In this document: positions 10,732 through 18,950 of the stretch, piece by piece
Layout: the number at the start of each line of letters is the position of its first letter
Numbering within the stretch: position 1 is the first letter of the stretch
Notes under the pieces: generated by a model
Database searches by the model: none
What the model was told of the DNA's origin: nothing
Seen by the model: only the letters and a program-made list of their open reading frames with translations
Source: JARRQB01 sp965368585
Lineage (GTDB): Bacteria; Pseudomonadota; Gammaproteobacteria; Chromatiales; Chromatiaceae
Direction: 5' to 3'
Length of the DNA stretch: 64,000 nt
Assembly: GCA_965368585.1 (NCBI GenBank)
Contig: CBDUNM010000002.1
Span: 1-64,000 of the forward strand
Translations under genes and position numbers: made by a program

Positions 10732-11445
10732 ATGAGCGACACCAAACCCTATTCGATCGCGCAACTGGAGCTGGGGCCGATGGAGAATTTCATTTATCTC
10801 CTGCATGACCACGACAGCAACACCGCCGCCGTGGTCGATCCCGCCTGGGACGTGGCGGCAATCGTGGCGCTGGCGAAGCAAAAAGGCGTGCGTATCACCG
10901 ACGTGCTGCTGACCCACAGCCACCACGACCACATCAACGGGCTTGAAGAGCTGTTGCGCCACTACGACGCGGAACTGCATCTGCTACAGGCCGAAGCGCA
11001 ATTCTGGGGCCGGGAACTGGAGCAGCCGACGCTCCATCATGGCGGCGACCGGATCGCGCTGGGCAGGTCCGAAATACAGATTCTGCATACACCCGGTCAT
11101 ACGCCGGGGTCGGCCTGTTACCTGCTCGACGGCAACCTGATTGCGGGCGACACGCTGTTCGTTTTCGGCTGCGGCCGATGTGATCTGAAGGGCGGCGATC
11201 CCGAGCAAATGTTCGCAACGCTGAAAAATATGAAAAATGGACTGCCGGCCAGCACCCTCATCCATCCCGGCCACAACTACGCCGCAGACCCGGTGTCGAC
11301 GTTGGCAACGCAGATCGAAGGTAATCCTTTCATGCACTTCACGGAAGTCGAGCGGTTCGTCGAATACCGCATGCACATCCACGACCGTACCCGCGACGCG
11401 CCCTACGGGCCGGTCAGCAAAGCCGACCTCGAACATACCCACTGA
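10732..11445 (+). CDS. Metallo-beta-lactamase-fold hydrolase, glyoxalase II-like
   Basis: A 237 aa cytoplasmic binuclear metal hydrolase. The metal motif THSHHDH lies near residues 61-67, with further ligands in HTPGHTPGSACY, AGDTLF and HPGHNY. The segment FVFGCGRCDLKGGDPEQM is typical of hydroxyacylglutathione hydrolase-like (YcbL/GloB-related) proteins. The glutathione-binding C-terminal helices of true GloB are short here, so the thioester substrate is uncertain. A GGAGG site precedes the ATG. It follows the channel gene by 60 nt on the same strand and may share its transcript. Confidence 0.85.
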   Translation: MSDTKPYSIAQLELGPMENFIYLLHDHDSNTAAVVDPAWDVAAIVALAKQKGVRITDVLLTHSHHDHINGLEELLRHYDAELHLLQAEAQFWGRELEQPTLHHGGDRIALGRSEIQILHTPGHTPGSACYLLDGNLIAGDTLFVFGCGRCDLKGGDPEQMFATLKNMKNGLPASTLIHPGHNYAADPVSTLATQIEGNPFMHFTEVERFVEYRMHIHDRTRDAPYGPVSKADLEHTH

Positions 11446-11540
11446 TCGAATAACCATGCAAGCTTTACCGACTGCGCAATGTCTGAGGTCGGGAGTCGGT
11501 CTGTAAAGGTATGCAGAGCAAACCTTGGGTACATCGAGCA

Positions 11541-12044
11541 ATGAAACGCAGAGCATTCTTAACGGTATTGGGCGCGGCCGCAGTGCTGCCGCTGGCGGCC
11601 TCACGCCTGTTGGCGCGCGACGACGCGGCCGCCAAACCACAAGAGGGGAAACTGGTGCGCAGCGATAAAGAATGGCGCGAATTGCTGACCGACGCCGAAT
11701 ATGACGTGCTGCGCGAAGAGGGGACGGAACGGCCCGGCAGCAGCCCGCTGAACGGGGAAAAACGTGACGGCACCTACGTCTGCACGGGTTGCGGCCAGCC
11801 CCTGTTCCACTCCCACACCAAGTATGAAAGCAATACCGGATGGCCCAGTTTTTACGACCATATCGACGGCGCGATCGAAACCAAGACGGACTACAAGCTC
11901 ATCTGGCCGCGCACCGAATATCACTGCGCACGGTGTGGCGGACACCAGGGTCATGTATTCAAAGACGGACCCCGGCCGACCGGTCTGCGCTATTGCAACA
12001 ACGGCGTCGCGCTGCGGTTCGTCCCGGCGGACGGCCAACCCTGA
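11541..12044 (+). CDS. msrB: Exported peptide-methionine (R)-S-oxide reductase
   Basis: Reduces methionine-R-sulfoxide in proteins. The 167 aa product starts MKRRAFLTVLGAAAVLPLAA, a twin-arginine-like signal, so it should act in the periplasm. The MsrB fold follows: two zinc CxxC pairs (CTGC and CARC), NTGWPSFYDHI, and the catalytic RYCNN with Cys152. The usual distal resolving position is not obvious. An alternative ATG at 11511 would add ten residues before the signal; both starts have weak ribosome sites, and 11541 gives the more normal signal peptide. An exported MsrB suits a cell with many periplasmic redox proteins. Confidence 0.9.
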   Translation: MKRRAFLTVLGAAAVLPLAASRLLARDDAAAKPQEGKLVRSDKEWRELLTDAEYDVLREEGTERPGSSPLNGEKRDGTYVCTGCGQPLFHSHTKYESNTGWPSFYDHIDGAIETKTDYKLIWPRTEYHCARCGGHQGHVFKDGPRPTGLRYCNNGVALRFVPADGQP

Positions 12045-12563
12045 GCGCGCGGCGTAACGCCTTTCCGCGGTCGGCGCTCAGCAACCTTCGCCGATTCTGA
12101 GCCGGCCGACCGGCGGCGGGCTTGTCTACGGGCCGAGGCCGAGGCCGAGTCCCAACCGCTTGCGCGCCGGTGCCCGCCGTCCTGGTCGTACAGTACGACG
12201 TCATATTCGGTGGGCAGGGTCACCGCGCGGCGGTTCGCAACCATTTGGTCGGCGTGACATTGCTCGCTTGAACCCAGAATCCTCACTTAATCGCTTCGAG
12301 CAACATGTAGGTCATTGGTTTACTGATGAAAACGCGCCTTGCTCAGTTTCACTCACTGGGTGAACGTCGCTACGACCTCCAGTGCGCACCTCAGGCGGCG
12401 CCTGGCTGCGTTAGAACTCGTTGGAATAGGTCAACCATTCCGCCTCGTCATGCCTTGCCAGACACCACGTGAGGCACACTCTGAAGACCATTTAAATGAA
12501 GATTCTAGGTTGCAGCGGTCGACGTTGAACCGGTCGGGCGCGCGCACGTCGATGACGAGCAGA
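12045..12563. other. Intergenic region with a possible decayed rhodanese-like fragment
   Basis: No intact gene. On the minus strand, about 12485-12600, one frame reads IGLLSSTGDLLVIDVRAPDRF, which resembles the second strand of a rhodanese domain. It lies one base out of frame with the lipoprotein at 12564-12746. A single indel may have separated the two. The remainder shows nothing recognisable. Confidence 0.3.
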
Positions 12564-12746
12564 TCACCCGTACTGCTGAGCAACCCGATCCGGGATGGTT
12601 GCACGACCAATCACTGTCCCCTGGTGTACCGCGGTGCGCTTCAGCTGATCGACTACGACGTGGATGACGGTCTCCGGTCGCGGCGTACAGGCGGCGAGCG
12701 AAAACGAAAGCGAAGCAGCAAAGAACAGGCAAAACCGCTGGTTCAT
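12564..12746 (-). CDS. Small lipoprotein, possibly truncated by a frameshift
   Basis: A 60 aa frame beginning MNQRFCLFFAASLSFSLAAC. It has an n-region, a hydrophobic core and the lipobox LAAC, so the mature protein would be lipid-anchored at the cysteine. An excellent ribosome site (AAGGAG, 7 nt before the ATG) supports real translation. The mature part (TPRPETVIHVVVDQLKRT...) has no known domain. Reading one base over just before the stop gives a rhodanese-like stretch, so the gene may be the intact head of a longer broken gene. It faces away from the cytochrome cluster. Confidence 0.55.
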   Translation of the reverse strand: MNQRFCLFFAASLSFSLAACTPRPETVIHVVVDQLKRTAVHQGTVIGRATIPDRVAQQYG

Positions 12747-13206
12747 ACTCAACTCCTTAAACATTACCTTAGCGGTTGAATCGCGGACTGGGCGACGAGC
12801 GACTGGCCACCGAAGGTCAGGCCGGCTGCGCCCCAGGGACGATTGATCGCGTTGCATCTCGTTTTGCGCTAAGCGGGTTCGGCTTCCATAGCATCATATA
12901 TCCCGTAAATTGCTGACCGGCGCCTGCCGGCGTGTTCGGTCCAGGTGCTTACTTGACCCAATTCGATACCAATCTCACAAAGACACCCTGCAGCCTCGAT
13001 GGGGTGTGGTTCCAGGCAACGTAAACAGTGATCGAATCGTCATTCAACCTTACGAATCCGCGTAAACCCTTTTTTAATATAGATCATAGCGAATGCAGTG
13101 AATCTGTGTTTTATTCACCGCGAAACAACAATTAAGTTCAAATGCCGCTGTGTTGGCGGCTTATGACATAAAACGCCACTGGACAATAAATCGGAGGATC
13201 TTACGC
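12747..13206. other. Intergenic region upstream of the cytochrome cluster
   Basis: This 460 nt region lies between the divergent lipoprotein and the pentaheme cytochrome. It turns AT-rich at 13065-13085 (TTTTTTAATATAGATC), a plausible promoter zone. A palindrome at 13098-13118 is listed separately. No open frame looks coding. Confidence 0.45.
13098..13118. promoter_or_regulatory. Palindrome upstream of the multiheme operon
   Basis: Perfect 6-nt arms GTGAAT and ATTCAC are separated by 9 nt and lie about 90 nt before the pentaheme cytochrome start, just after an AT-rich stretch. The spacing suits a dimeric regulator. I do not recognise the site as FNR, NarL or NsrR. Confidence 0.35.
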
Positions 13207-14490
13207 ATGTCTACTGCCATACGTCTTGCCGTAGGAGCGATCGCCGCCTTGGGGGCTTTGTTCGCTGTATCGATCGGTTCAGCCACTGCCGGGGATGCTC
13301 TGCGCAATGTTTCGTCGGAACTCTGTCAGAGTTGTCATAAAGAGATCTACCAGCAGTGGAAGGGCTCTATGCATGCCAATAGTACGGCCCTGAACGACCC
13401 GATCCATGCCACCTTTTACAAGAAGGTCGTCGGAGATCCGCTGCAAGAGGGCGTGAAGACAAAAAATGGCCAATTCCCGGTATGCCTGCAATGCCATGCG
13501 CCAATCGCAGCGCTGGAGAATTCCACCAAGCTGGACGCCAAGACCGTTTACAATGAAGGCGTGAACTGCATCTCCTGTCACACTCTGAAATCGTTCAAGG
13601 GCATTAACGCACCAGGCGGCAAAATGCGGCTTGGCATGAAGGCATACGAAACCGCAGACAGCCTGCAGGGCCCATCTGGCTTCAATCTCGGTCTGCAGAA
13701 ACTGACCGCCGGCAACGACATGTTTGGTGGTGCTGGCGGCGACGACAGCAGCAAGCCAAATCCGCATCTCGGCGAGGCCGTCACGCTTGAGGGCAAGGAA
13801 ATTCCTTCGTTGCCGATGGAAGCCAATGCCGGTCTCATGAAGTCGAACGCGGCCTGCATGGGTTGCCACGACAAGCGCAACAATGCGCATGGGGTGCCGC
13901 TGTGTGCGACCGGCAACGAGTACATGGTCAGCAAAAGCGACGTGACCTGCCAGTACTGCCACATGCCGATGGTCGGCAATATGGCCGACCACAGCATGGG
14001 TGGCGGACACGATGGCGGCATGCTCAAGCGCAGCATCGTGTTTACCATGGATACCAAGGCCGAAAACGGCAAGGTCATGGTCAACGCCAAGCTCAAAAAC
14101 CAGCAACCGCATGCATTGCCGACCGGTGCGCCGTTCCGTAATATCGTATTCAAATTGATGGCCTACAACGCCAGCGGCGATGTGGTCTGGGAGAGCTCGC
14201 CGGAGCACCCAGCGAAGGATGATCCGCAAGCGTACTTCGCGTATCTGCTGTCAGACGACGCGGGCAAGGACGCCATGCCGCCGACGGCAACCCAGTTGGG
14301 ATCGGATACCCGTTTGCGCCCACATGAACAACGCGAACTGGCATACGAAATACCTGCCGAGGGTGTGGTCCTGGTGCGTGGCGAAGTGCACTACAATCTG
14401 TTGTGGAAGGTGCTCGCCGATCAATTCCAGCACCTTCCGGAAGACCTGAGGTCATCGCGCCTTATCGCAGTAGCGGAAGCCCAGATGTAG
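13207..14490 (+). CDS. Periplasmic pentaheme cytochrome c, c554-like
   Basis: A 427 aa exported electron carrier. A Sec signal (MSTAIRLAVGAIAALGALFA...ATAG) is followed by five c-type heme motifs: CQSCHKE, CLQCHAP, CISCHTL, CMGCHDK and CQYCHMP. The opening ELCQSCHKEIYQQWKGSMHA is typical of the cytochrome c554/c-prime family. After the last heme (about residue 265) comes about 160 aa of beta-rich sequence without hemes (VMVNAKLKNQQPHALPTG, RGEVHYNLLWK). The ATG at 13207 has GGAGG 9 nt upstream. It leads a same-strand run with the HAO-like and NapC-like genes, so it probably passes electrons to or from the octaheme enzyme. Confidence 0.88.
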   Translation: MSTAIRLAVGAIAALGALFAVSIGSATAGDALRNVSSELCQSCHKEIYQQWKGSMHANSTALNDPIHATFYKKVVGDPLQEGVKTKNGQFPVCLQCHAPIAALENSTKLDAKTVYNEGVNCISCHTLKSFKGINAPGGKMRLGMKAYETADSLQGPSGFNLGLQKLTAGNDMFGGAGGDDSSKPNPHLGEAVTLEGKEIPSLPMEANAGLMKSNAACMGCHDKRNNAHGVPLCATGNEYMVSKSDVTCQYCHMPMVGNMADHSMGGGHDGGMLKRSIVFTMDTKAENGKVMVNAKLKNQQPHALPTGAPFRNIVFKLMAYNASGDVVWESSPEHPAKDDPQAYFAYLLSDDAGKDAMPPTATQLGSDTRLRPHEQRELAYEIPAEGVVLVRGEVHYNLLWKVLADQFQHLPEDLRSSRLIAVAEAQM

Positions 14491-14503
14491 GGTAATGCGA
14501 ATG

Positions 14504-14534
14504 GCAGGGGCGGCGTCATCGGCGCCGCCCCTGC
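14504..14534 (+). other. Strong intercistronic stem-loop
   Basis: A perfect 12-bp stem (GCAGGGGCGGCG with CGCCGCCCCTGC) and 7-nt loop sits between the pentaheme and HAO-like genes. No T-tract follows, so it is probably an mRNA-stabilising or processing hairpin that sets different levels for the two cytochromes rather than a terminator. Confidence 0.7.
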
Positions 14535-14578
14535 TCAAGCTCGACATTCCGAATCCGTCAATTATGGGGTCAGTCCGC

Positions 14579-16021
14579 ATGTCTTGGATGAAATCACATC
14601 TTTTGGCCGCGTTGTTGTGTCTGTTCAGTGCCAGCACCTTCGCCGCCAAGGTCACCCTGAGTCCAGACAATTGGAATGATCCGGCGGGCAAGGAATGTGT
14701 CAGCTGCCACAGCAAATCATCAGCCGGAATCGCCGCTCAGTGGCAGGGCAGCGCGCACGCTAAGGCGGGTGTCAACTGCATGGATTGTCACAAGGCCTCG
14801 GTCGATGACCCCGACGCGATCACCCACGAGGGTCAGACGATTGCGACCGTGGTCTCACCGAAGGATTGCGGCCGTTGCCATACCCATGAAGAGCAACAGC
14901 AGCGCGGTTCGGTGCACGCCGAGGCGGTGGCGGTCATCAAAGAGCGCATGCCGGCGATGGTAACCAACCTGGCCGGGCCGGCAATGGAGGCCGCGGGCTG
15001 TGCGCAGTGCCATGGGTCCAAAGTAAAACTGATGGCCAACGGCAAACTCGATCCGAACACCTGGCCGAACTCCGGCATCGGTCGGATCAATCCGGACGGA
15101 TCACGCGGTTCATGTTCGTCGTGTCACGGCCGTCACAGTTTCTCCAAGGCACAGGCCCGTGAACCGCAGGCCTGCGTGCGTTGCCATTCGGGACCGGATT
15201 CTCCAGACAAAGAGGTCTACGAGGCGTCGAAGCATGGGATGGCCTTTGCGTCCAGTCGCGAGCAGATGAATCTGCATGCGGAGAAGTGGGTGGCCGGCAA
15301 GGACTATACCGCTGCACCGACCTGTGCCACGTGTCACATGGGCGCTGCCGGCAAGCTGCCGTCGACGCACGATGTCGGTATGCGAAATGCCTGGAATCTG
15401 AACACCCCGGTGTCGGAGCGACAGCACCTGGTGGTATTCAAAGACGGCGGCAAGCGTGAACTGCCGGAGTCGATGAAGGCCCCGAAACGTGGCAGCAAGG
15501 TGCCGAAAATGGATGGCAGCGAAGGCGAGGTAAAAATGATCGCGACACCGCAGCGCCGCCGTGAAGCGATGACCCTGGTGTGCCGGGAATGTCACGGCAA
15601 GGATTTTGCCGAAGCCTTCATGAAACAGTTCGACGCGGTCGTGCGTCTGTACAACGAAAAGTTTGGCAAGCCGGCACAAGCGATCATGCAGGAGCTTTAC
15701 TCGCAGGATAAACTTACTCCGACGCCATTCGACGAGCCGATTGAATTCACCTACTGGGAGCTGTGGCACGACGAAGGCGCACGGGCAAGACATGGTGCCT
15801 CGATGATGAGCCCGAACCATGCCTGGTGGGAAGGTATGTATGTGGTCGGCCGAAATTTTTACAGCCGCTTCGTGCCTCAACTGCGCGAGGTCGCCGGCGC
15901 GGATGCCGATGCACTGATCGAACGCCATCTCGGTTCCCTGGAACAGCACGCATGGCTCAAGCTGCCGGGTAAAACCAGTCCGATACTCGGTGTCGGCCGG
16001 CCGTGGCTTACGGATGATTAG
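14579..16021 (+). CDS. Octaheme cytochrome c, hydroxylamine oxidoreductase (HAO)-like
   Basis: A 480 aa periplasmic protein with a signal peptide (KSHLLAALLCLFSASTFAA) and eight CxxCH motifs: CVSCH, CMDCH, CGRCH, CAQCH, CSSCH, CVRCH, CATCH and CRECH. The C-terminal helical part (YWELWHDEGARARHGASMM, HAWWEGMYVV) is of HAO type. In ammonia oxidisers this family oxidises hydroxylamine; in many other bacteria the versions with a NapC-type quinol dehydrogenase are thought to reduce nitrite or hydroxylamine. The NapC gene overlapping its end favours reduction. Whether the heme-crosslinking tyrosine is present cannot be decided by eye. The ATG at 14579 is used; 14588 is an alternative. Confidence 0.88.
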   Translation: MSWMKSHLLAALLCLFSASTFAAKVTLSPDNWNDPAGKECVSCHSKSSAGIAAQWQGSAHAKAGVNCMDCHKASVDDPDAITHEGQTIATVVSPKDCGRCHTHEEQQQRGSVHAEAVAVIKERMPAMVTNLAGPAMEAAGCAQCHGSKVKLMANGKLDPNTWPNSGIGRINPDGSRGSCSSCHGRHSFSKAQAREPQACVRCHSGPDSPDKEVYEASKHGMAFASSREQMNLHAEKWVAGKDYTAAPTCATCHMGAAGKLPSTHDVGMRNAWNLNTPVSERQHLVVFKDGGKRELPESMKAPKRGSKVPKMDGSEGEVKMIATPQRRREAMTLVCRECHGKDFAEAFMKQFDAVVRLYNEKFGKPAQAIMQELYSQDKLTPTPFDEPIEFTYWELWHDEGARARHGASMMSPNHAWWEGMYVVGRNFYSRFVPQLREVAGADADALIERHLGSLEQHAWLKLPGKTSPILGVGRPWLTDD

Positions 16022-16649
16022 GCGCAAATACTGGTGGCTGCCGGATTTCATTACCCGGCATGTGTTGATTGCGCTGGTGCTGGGCGGCGCAGCCGGCGTT
16101 GGCTTCATGGTGTTCCTGATGGAATTCGACCACTACACCAGCAGCGAAGCTTTCTGCACGACCTGCCACTCGATGGAACTGACGGCCGAGCCCTATCGCA
16201 AATCCAAGCATTACTTGCCGGTCTCCGGTGTGCGAGCGAGTTGCGGCGACTGTCACGTTTCGCCGGGTGTATTCGCGGCGACCTGGGATCATTTCCTCGG
16301 CGCCAAAGACCTGTTCCGTCAGACCTTCGGTGCCGACTATGACGACCCGGTGGTCAACGCCCTGCACCTGCCGGAGGCGGCATTCAGTGCGCGCGAGTGG
16401 TTCCGTCGCAATGATTCGCATACTTGCCGGCGCTGCCACCAGCAGGAGGCCATTATCGGCAAGCGGGCCGACACACTGGCTATCCACCAGGAAGACGCCA
16501 AGGGCAAGACCTGCATCGATTGCCACATGAACCTGGTGCACCGGGAGGTGCCGGCGAGAAATACCTTCAAGCGAGAGGCCTGGAACCGAATGATCGAGGA
16601 AGAGTTTGAACTGACGGCGGGCACGGCGGAACGGTTGCTGGCTGAGTAG
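16014..16649 (+). CDS. NapC/NirT-family tetraheme quinol dehydrogenase
   Basis: A 211 aa membrane-anchored cytochrome. One N-terminal transmembrane helix (HVLIALVLGGAAGVGFMVFL) is followed by four heme motifs (CTTCH, CGDCH, CRRCH, CIDCH). SSEAFCTTCHSMELTAEPYRKS is typical of NapC/NirT/CymA proteins. It takes electrons from the quinol pool at the periplasmic face and passes them to soluble multiheme partners. Its ATG lies 8 nt inside the HAO-like gene (stop at 16019-16021), so the two are translationally coupled. An upstream in-frame start at 15990 would only lengthen the cytoplasmic tail. Confidence 0.92.
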   Translation: MIRRKYWWLPDFITRHVLIALVLGGAAGVGFMVFLMEFDHYTSSEAFCTTCHSMELTAEPYRKSKHYLPVSGVRASCGDCHVSPGVFAATWDHFLGAKDLFRQTFGADYDDPVVNALHLPEAAFSAREWFRRNDSHTCRRCHQQEAIIGKRADTLAIHQEDAKGKTCIDCHMNLVHREVPARNTFKREAWNRMIEEEFELTAGTAERLLAE

Positions 16650-16722
16650 CGCGCACAGGCCAGTTTGAAGGCGCGTTCTGCCCGCCGGCCCGGAACAAGC
16701 ACAGATTCAGGAGAAGCGGCTT

Positions 16723-16968
16723 ATGAAGCTATTGGTCTTGGGATGCAAGACTCTGCGCGAGGGGGTTCTGGTATCTGCGATCTTTTTCATCGGTGGGCTG
16801 CTACTAACCCTGGCGGCTCAGCACATAGTGCCGGAAGTCCTGCACATGAATCACGCGGTCCTGCTGCTCGGTTTCGTGCTGTTGCTGCTCGCGCCGATCG
16901 TATTGATCTCGACATTTCTGTTGTCGATACTGCCGGGTACGAAAGAGGGTGACCAATGTGAACATTGA
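16723..16968 (+). CDS. Small membrane protein, paralogue of 17003-17245
   Basis: An 81 aa protein with two predicted transmembrane helices (VSAIFFIGGLLLTLAAQ and AVLLLGFVLLLLAPIVLIS), then LSILPG and a short polar tail ending CEH. AGGAG lies 10 nt before the ATG. It follows the NapC gene by 73 nt on the same strand. The convergent gene 34 nt away encodes a protein of the same length and design: the same helix-proline-helix pattern, I/L-PG, and a terminal C-x-H. I do not recognise the family. The position suggests a helper of the membrane cytochromes or a heme or metal function for the C-x-H end, but this is inference. Confidence 0.75.
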   Translation: MKLLVLGCKTLREGVLVSAIFFIGGLLLTLAAQHIVPEVLHMNHAVLLLGFVLLLLAPIVLISTFLLSILPGTKEGDQCEH

Positions 16969-16970
16969 TT

Positions 16971-16986
16971 GCGGCGCGCGCGCCGC
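16971..16986. repeat. GC palindrome between convergent paralogues
   Basis: The 16-nt self-complementary sequence GCGGCGCGCGCGCCGC starts 2 nt after one small membrane gene and ends 16 nt before the other. It can form a hairpin in transcripts of either strand. No T-tract is present, so termination would be weak or factor-dependent. Confidence 0.5.
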
Positions 16987-17002
16987 AGCCGCAGTCAGAG
17001 GA

Positions 17003-17245
17003 TCAATGATTGCAGAGGTCGAGCCGGCGCGAAATGCCTGGAATCAAGGTCAGTATGGCAGTGACCAGCATGATTAGCGGACTCAGTACCATGGCGAACA
17101 GTCCGGAGCCGCTGAGCAGCGTGGTCAGGACCGGAAACTCGGCTTCGAGGAACAGACGCGGCGCCTGTAGCGCGATGCCTAGAAAAAACAGGCTGCCGGC
17201 GATTGCGACGGCGATGCGAACCTTGTTGCAGGTGAGTAGTGACAT
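17003..17245 (-). CDS. Small membrane protein, paralogue of 16723-16968
   Basis: An 80 aa protein on the opposite strand with two hydrophobic helices (VAIAGSLFFLGIALQ and GLFAMVLSPLIMLVTAIL), then LTLIPG and a tail ending CNH. Its ribosome site is near-perfect (AAGGAGG, 7 nt before the ATG). Aligned with its neighbour it shares the central proline, the I/L-PG turn and the C-x-H terminus, so the two are diverged copies facing each other. It is divergent from the OTR-like gene and shares with it the AT-rich region 17246-17366. Function unknown. Confidence 0.75.
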   Translation of the reverse strand: MSLLTCNKVRIAVAIAGSLFFLGIALQAPRLFLEAEFPVLTTLLSGSGLFAMVLSPLIMLVTAILTLIPGISRRLDLCNH

Positions 17246-17290
17246 GGGGCGCCTCCTTGATACAACTGGGGCAAATGAATTGAATATAAG

Positions 17291-17312
17291 TATATTAATA
17301 ATAACTAATATA
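17291..17312. promoter_or_regulatory. AT-rich palindrome in a divergent promoter region
   Basis: Arms TATATTA and TAATATA are separated by 8 nt inside a strongly AT-rich stretch (17275-17330) between the divergent small membrane gene and the OTR-like gene. It is a plausible operator or shared promoter element, about 55 nt before the OTR-like start. Confidence 0.4.
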
Positions 17313-17366
17313 TTTCGTCAAGCACAAATCGCAACACGTTGCCTCGCTCGAAATTGGTGTAACAAA

Positions 17367-18950
17367 ATGGTCACCAGTCTCTCTATCGCCATGTTGGCTG
17401 TTTTCTTGAGTAACGCGGCCTTGGCTGCCGAGGATACAGACCCGTCGACGGCAGACCACAGCAAGTTCGAACAGTTGAAGGGACCTTTTGCCGACGGCCC
17501 GGCGGTCACCAAGGCCTGTCTGATTTGTCACACCGAGGCCGCCAAACAGTTGCATAAGACCAGCCACTGGACCTGGGCGTTCAAGAATCCGGTGACCGGG
17601 CAGATGCTCGGCAAAAAGAACATCGTCAACAACTTCTGCGTAGCCACGGCCACGAACTGGCCACGCTGTACCAGCTGCCATATTGGCTATGGCTGGAAGG
17701 ATAATGCATTTGATCTGAATTCGGAGACGCACGTCGATTGTCTGGTCTGCCATGACACCACCGGCACCTACAAGAAGTTTCCAACGGATGCAGGTCACCC
17801 CAATTACGAGCCTAAGCAATGGCCGCCGAAGACAGGCAAGATCTGGCCGCCACCGGATCTGGTCAAGGTGGCGCAGGCGGTCGGTAAGCCGGACCGTGAT
17901 AACTGCGGCTCCTGCCACTTCTATGGCGGCGGAGGTGATGGCGTCAAGCACGGTCATCTCGATTCTTCGATGCATGATCCTGTGAAGTCGACCGATGTGC
18001 ATATGGACGCCCAGGGGTTGAATTTCAGCTGCCAGACCTGCCATACACCTGGTGGTCACGAGATCGCTGGCAGCCGTTATGCACCCAATGCGGCCGACAA
18101 CAAGGGAATCGACATCCCCGGCCGTACGGACAACAGCCGTGCCAGCTGTGCCTCCTGCCACGGCAACAGCCCCCACGGCGATAAGGCCAATCCGAAACTC
18201 GATCAGCACGTCGACAAGATCGCCTGCGTCACCTGCCATATCCCCGAGTTTGCGCGTGGCGGGCGCAAGACCAAAATGTGGTGGGACTGGTCCACGGCCG
18301 GTCGCAAGGATCAGCACGGAAAACCGCTGGTAATCAAGGACAGCGCGGGTTATGACACCTACGACTTCAAAAAGGGTGACTTCCGATGGGAGGCCAACGT
18401 GGTGCCCGAGTACCGCTGGTTCAATGGTGAGATTGGCTTCTCGACGCTGGGCGAAACGATTGATGACTCGACGGTCGTTTCGATCAACACGGTTAATGGT
18501 GCCTACGATGATCCGGATTCGCGCATCTGGCCGTTCAAGGTGATGCGTGGCCGGCAACCTTACGACACCCAGAACAAGATCCTTGCGGTGCCGCATCTGT
18601 TCGGTAAGGACAGCGATGCCTATTGGAAGAGCTTCGACTGGGGGCGTGCCATCAAAGTCGGTTTCGAGGCAATCGGCCAGTCCTTCAGTGGTGAGCACGG
18701 CTTTGTGGAAACCGAATATTACTGGCCGGTCACGCACATGGTAGCACCGAAGGAACAGGCGCTGGCATGTGATTCCTGCCACAGCCGCAATGGCCGGCTT
18801 GCCTCACTGACAGGCTTTTATATGCCCGGTCGTGACCGCTTTGACTGGTTGGACCGGATTGGCTGGCTGGCCATTGTGGGTACGCTGGGCGGAGTGTCAA
18901 TGCACGGCCTCGGGCGCATTGTCGCAGCACGCAAAATGAGGAAGTCCTGA
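17367..18950 (+). CDS. Octaheme tetrathionate reductase (OTR)-like cytochrome c
   Basis: A 527 aa exported protein with eight CxxCH motifs (CLICH, CTSCH, CLVCH, CGSCH, CQTCH, CASCH, CVTCH, CDSCH). The start ACLICHTEAAKQLHKTSHWTW, LGKKNIVNNFCVA and RCTSCHIGYGW are the signature of the Shewanella OTR family, which reduces tetrathionate, nitrite and hydroxylamine in vitro. A signal peptide (SLSIAMLAVFLSNAALA) precedes. A C-terminal transmembrane helix (IGWLAIVGTLGGVSMHGLG) should tether it to the inner membrane. The ATG at 17367 has a weak ribosome site; the longer upstream frame lacks a signal peptide. The next gene overlaps by one base, so it pairs with that b-type cytochrome. Confidence 0.9.
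   Translation: MVTSLSIAMLAVFLSNAALAAEDTDPSTADHSKFEQLKGPFADGPAVTKACLICHTEAAKQLHKTSHWTWAFKNPVTGQMLGKKNIVNNFCVATATNWPRCTSCHIGYGWKDNAFDLNSETHVDCLVCHDTTGTYKKFPTDAGHPNYEPKQWPPKTGKIWPPPDLVKVAQAVGKPDRDNCGSCHFYGGGGDGVKHGHLDSSMHDPVKSTDVHMDAQGLNFSCQTCHTPGGHEIAGSRYAPNAADNKGIDIPGRTDNSRASCASCHGNSPHGDKANPKLDQHVDKIACVTCHIPEFARGGRKTKMWWDWSTAGRKDQHGKPLVIKDSAGYDTYDFKKGDFRWEANVVPEYRWFNGEIGFSTLGETIDDSTVVSINTVNGAYDDPDSRIWPFKVMRGRQPYDTQNKILAVPHLFGKDSDAYWKSFDWGRAIKVGFEAIGQSFSGEHGFVETEYYWPVTHMVAPKEQALACDSCHSRNGRLASLTGFYMPGRDRFDWLDRIGWLAIVGTLGGVSMHGLGRIVAARKMRKS

Noticed and set aside
12339..12779. 146 aa plus-strand frame before the cytochrome island
   Set aside because: Opposite to the lipoprotein with its strong ribosome site; no protein-like pattern.
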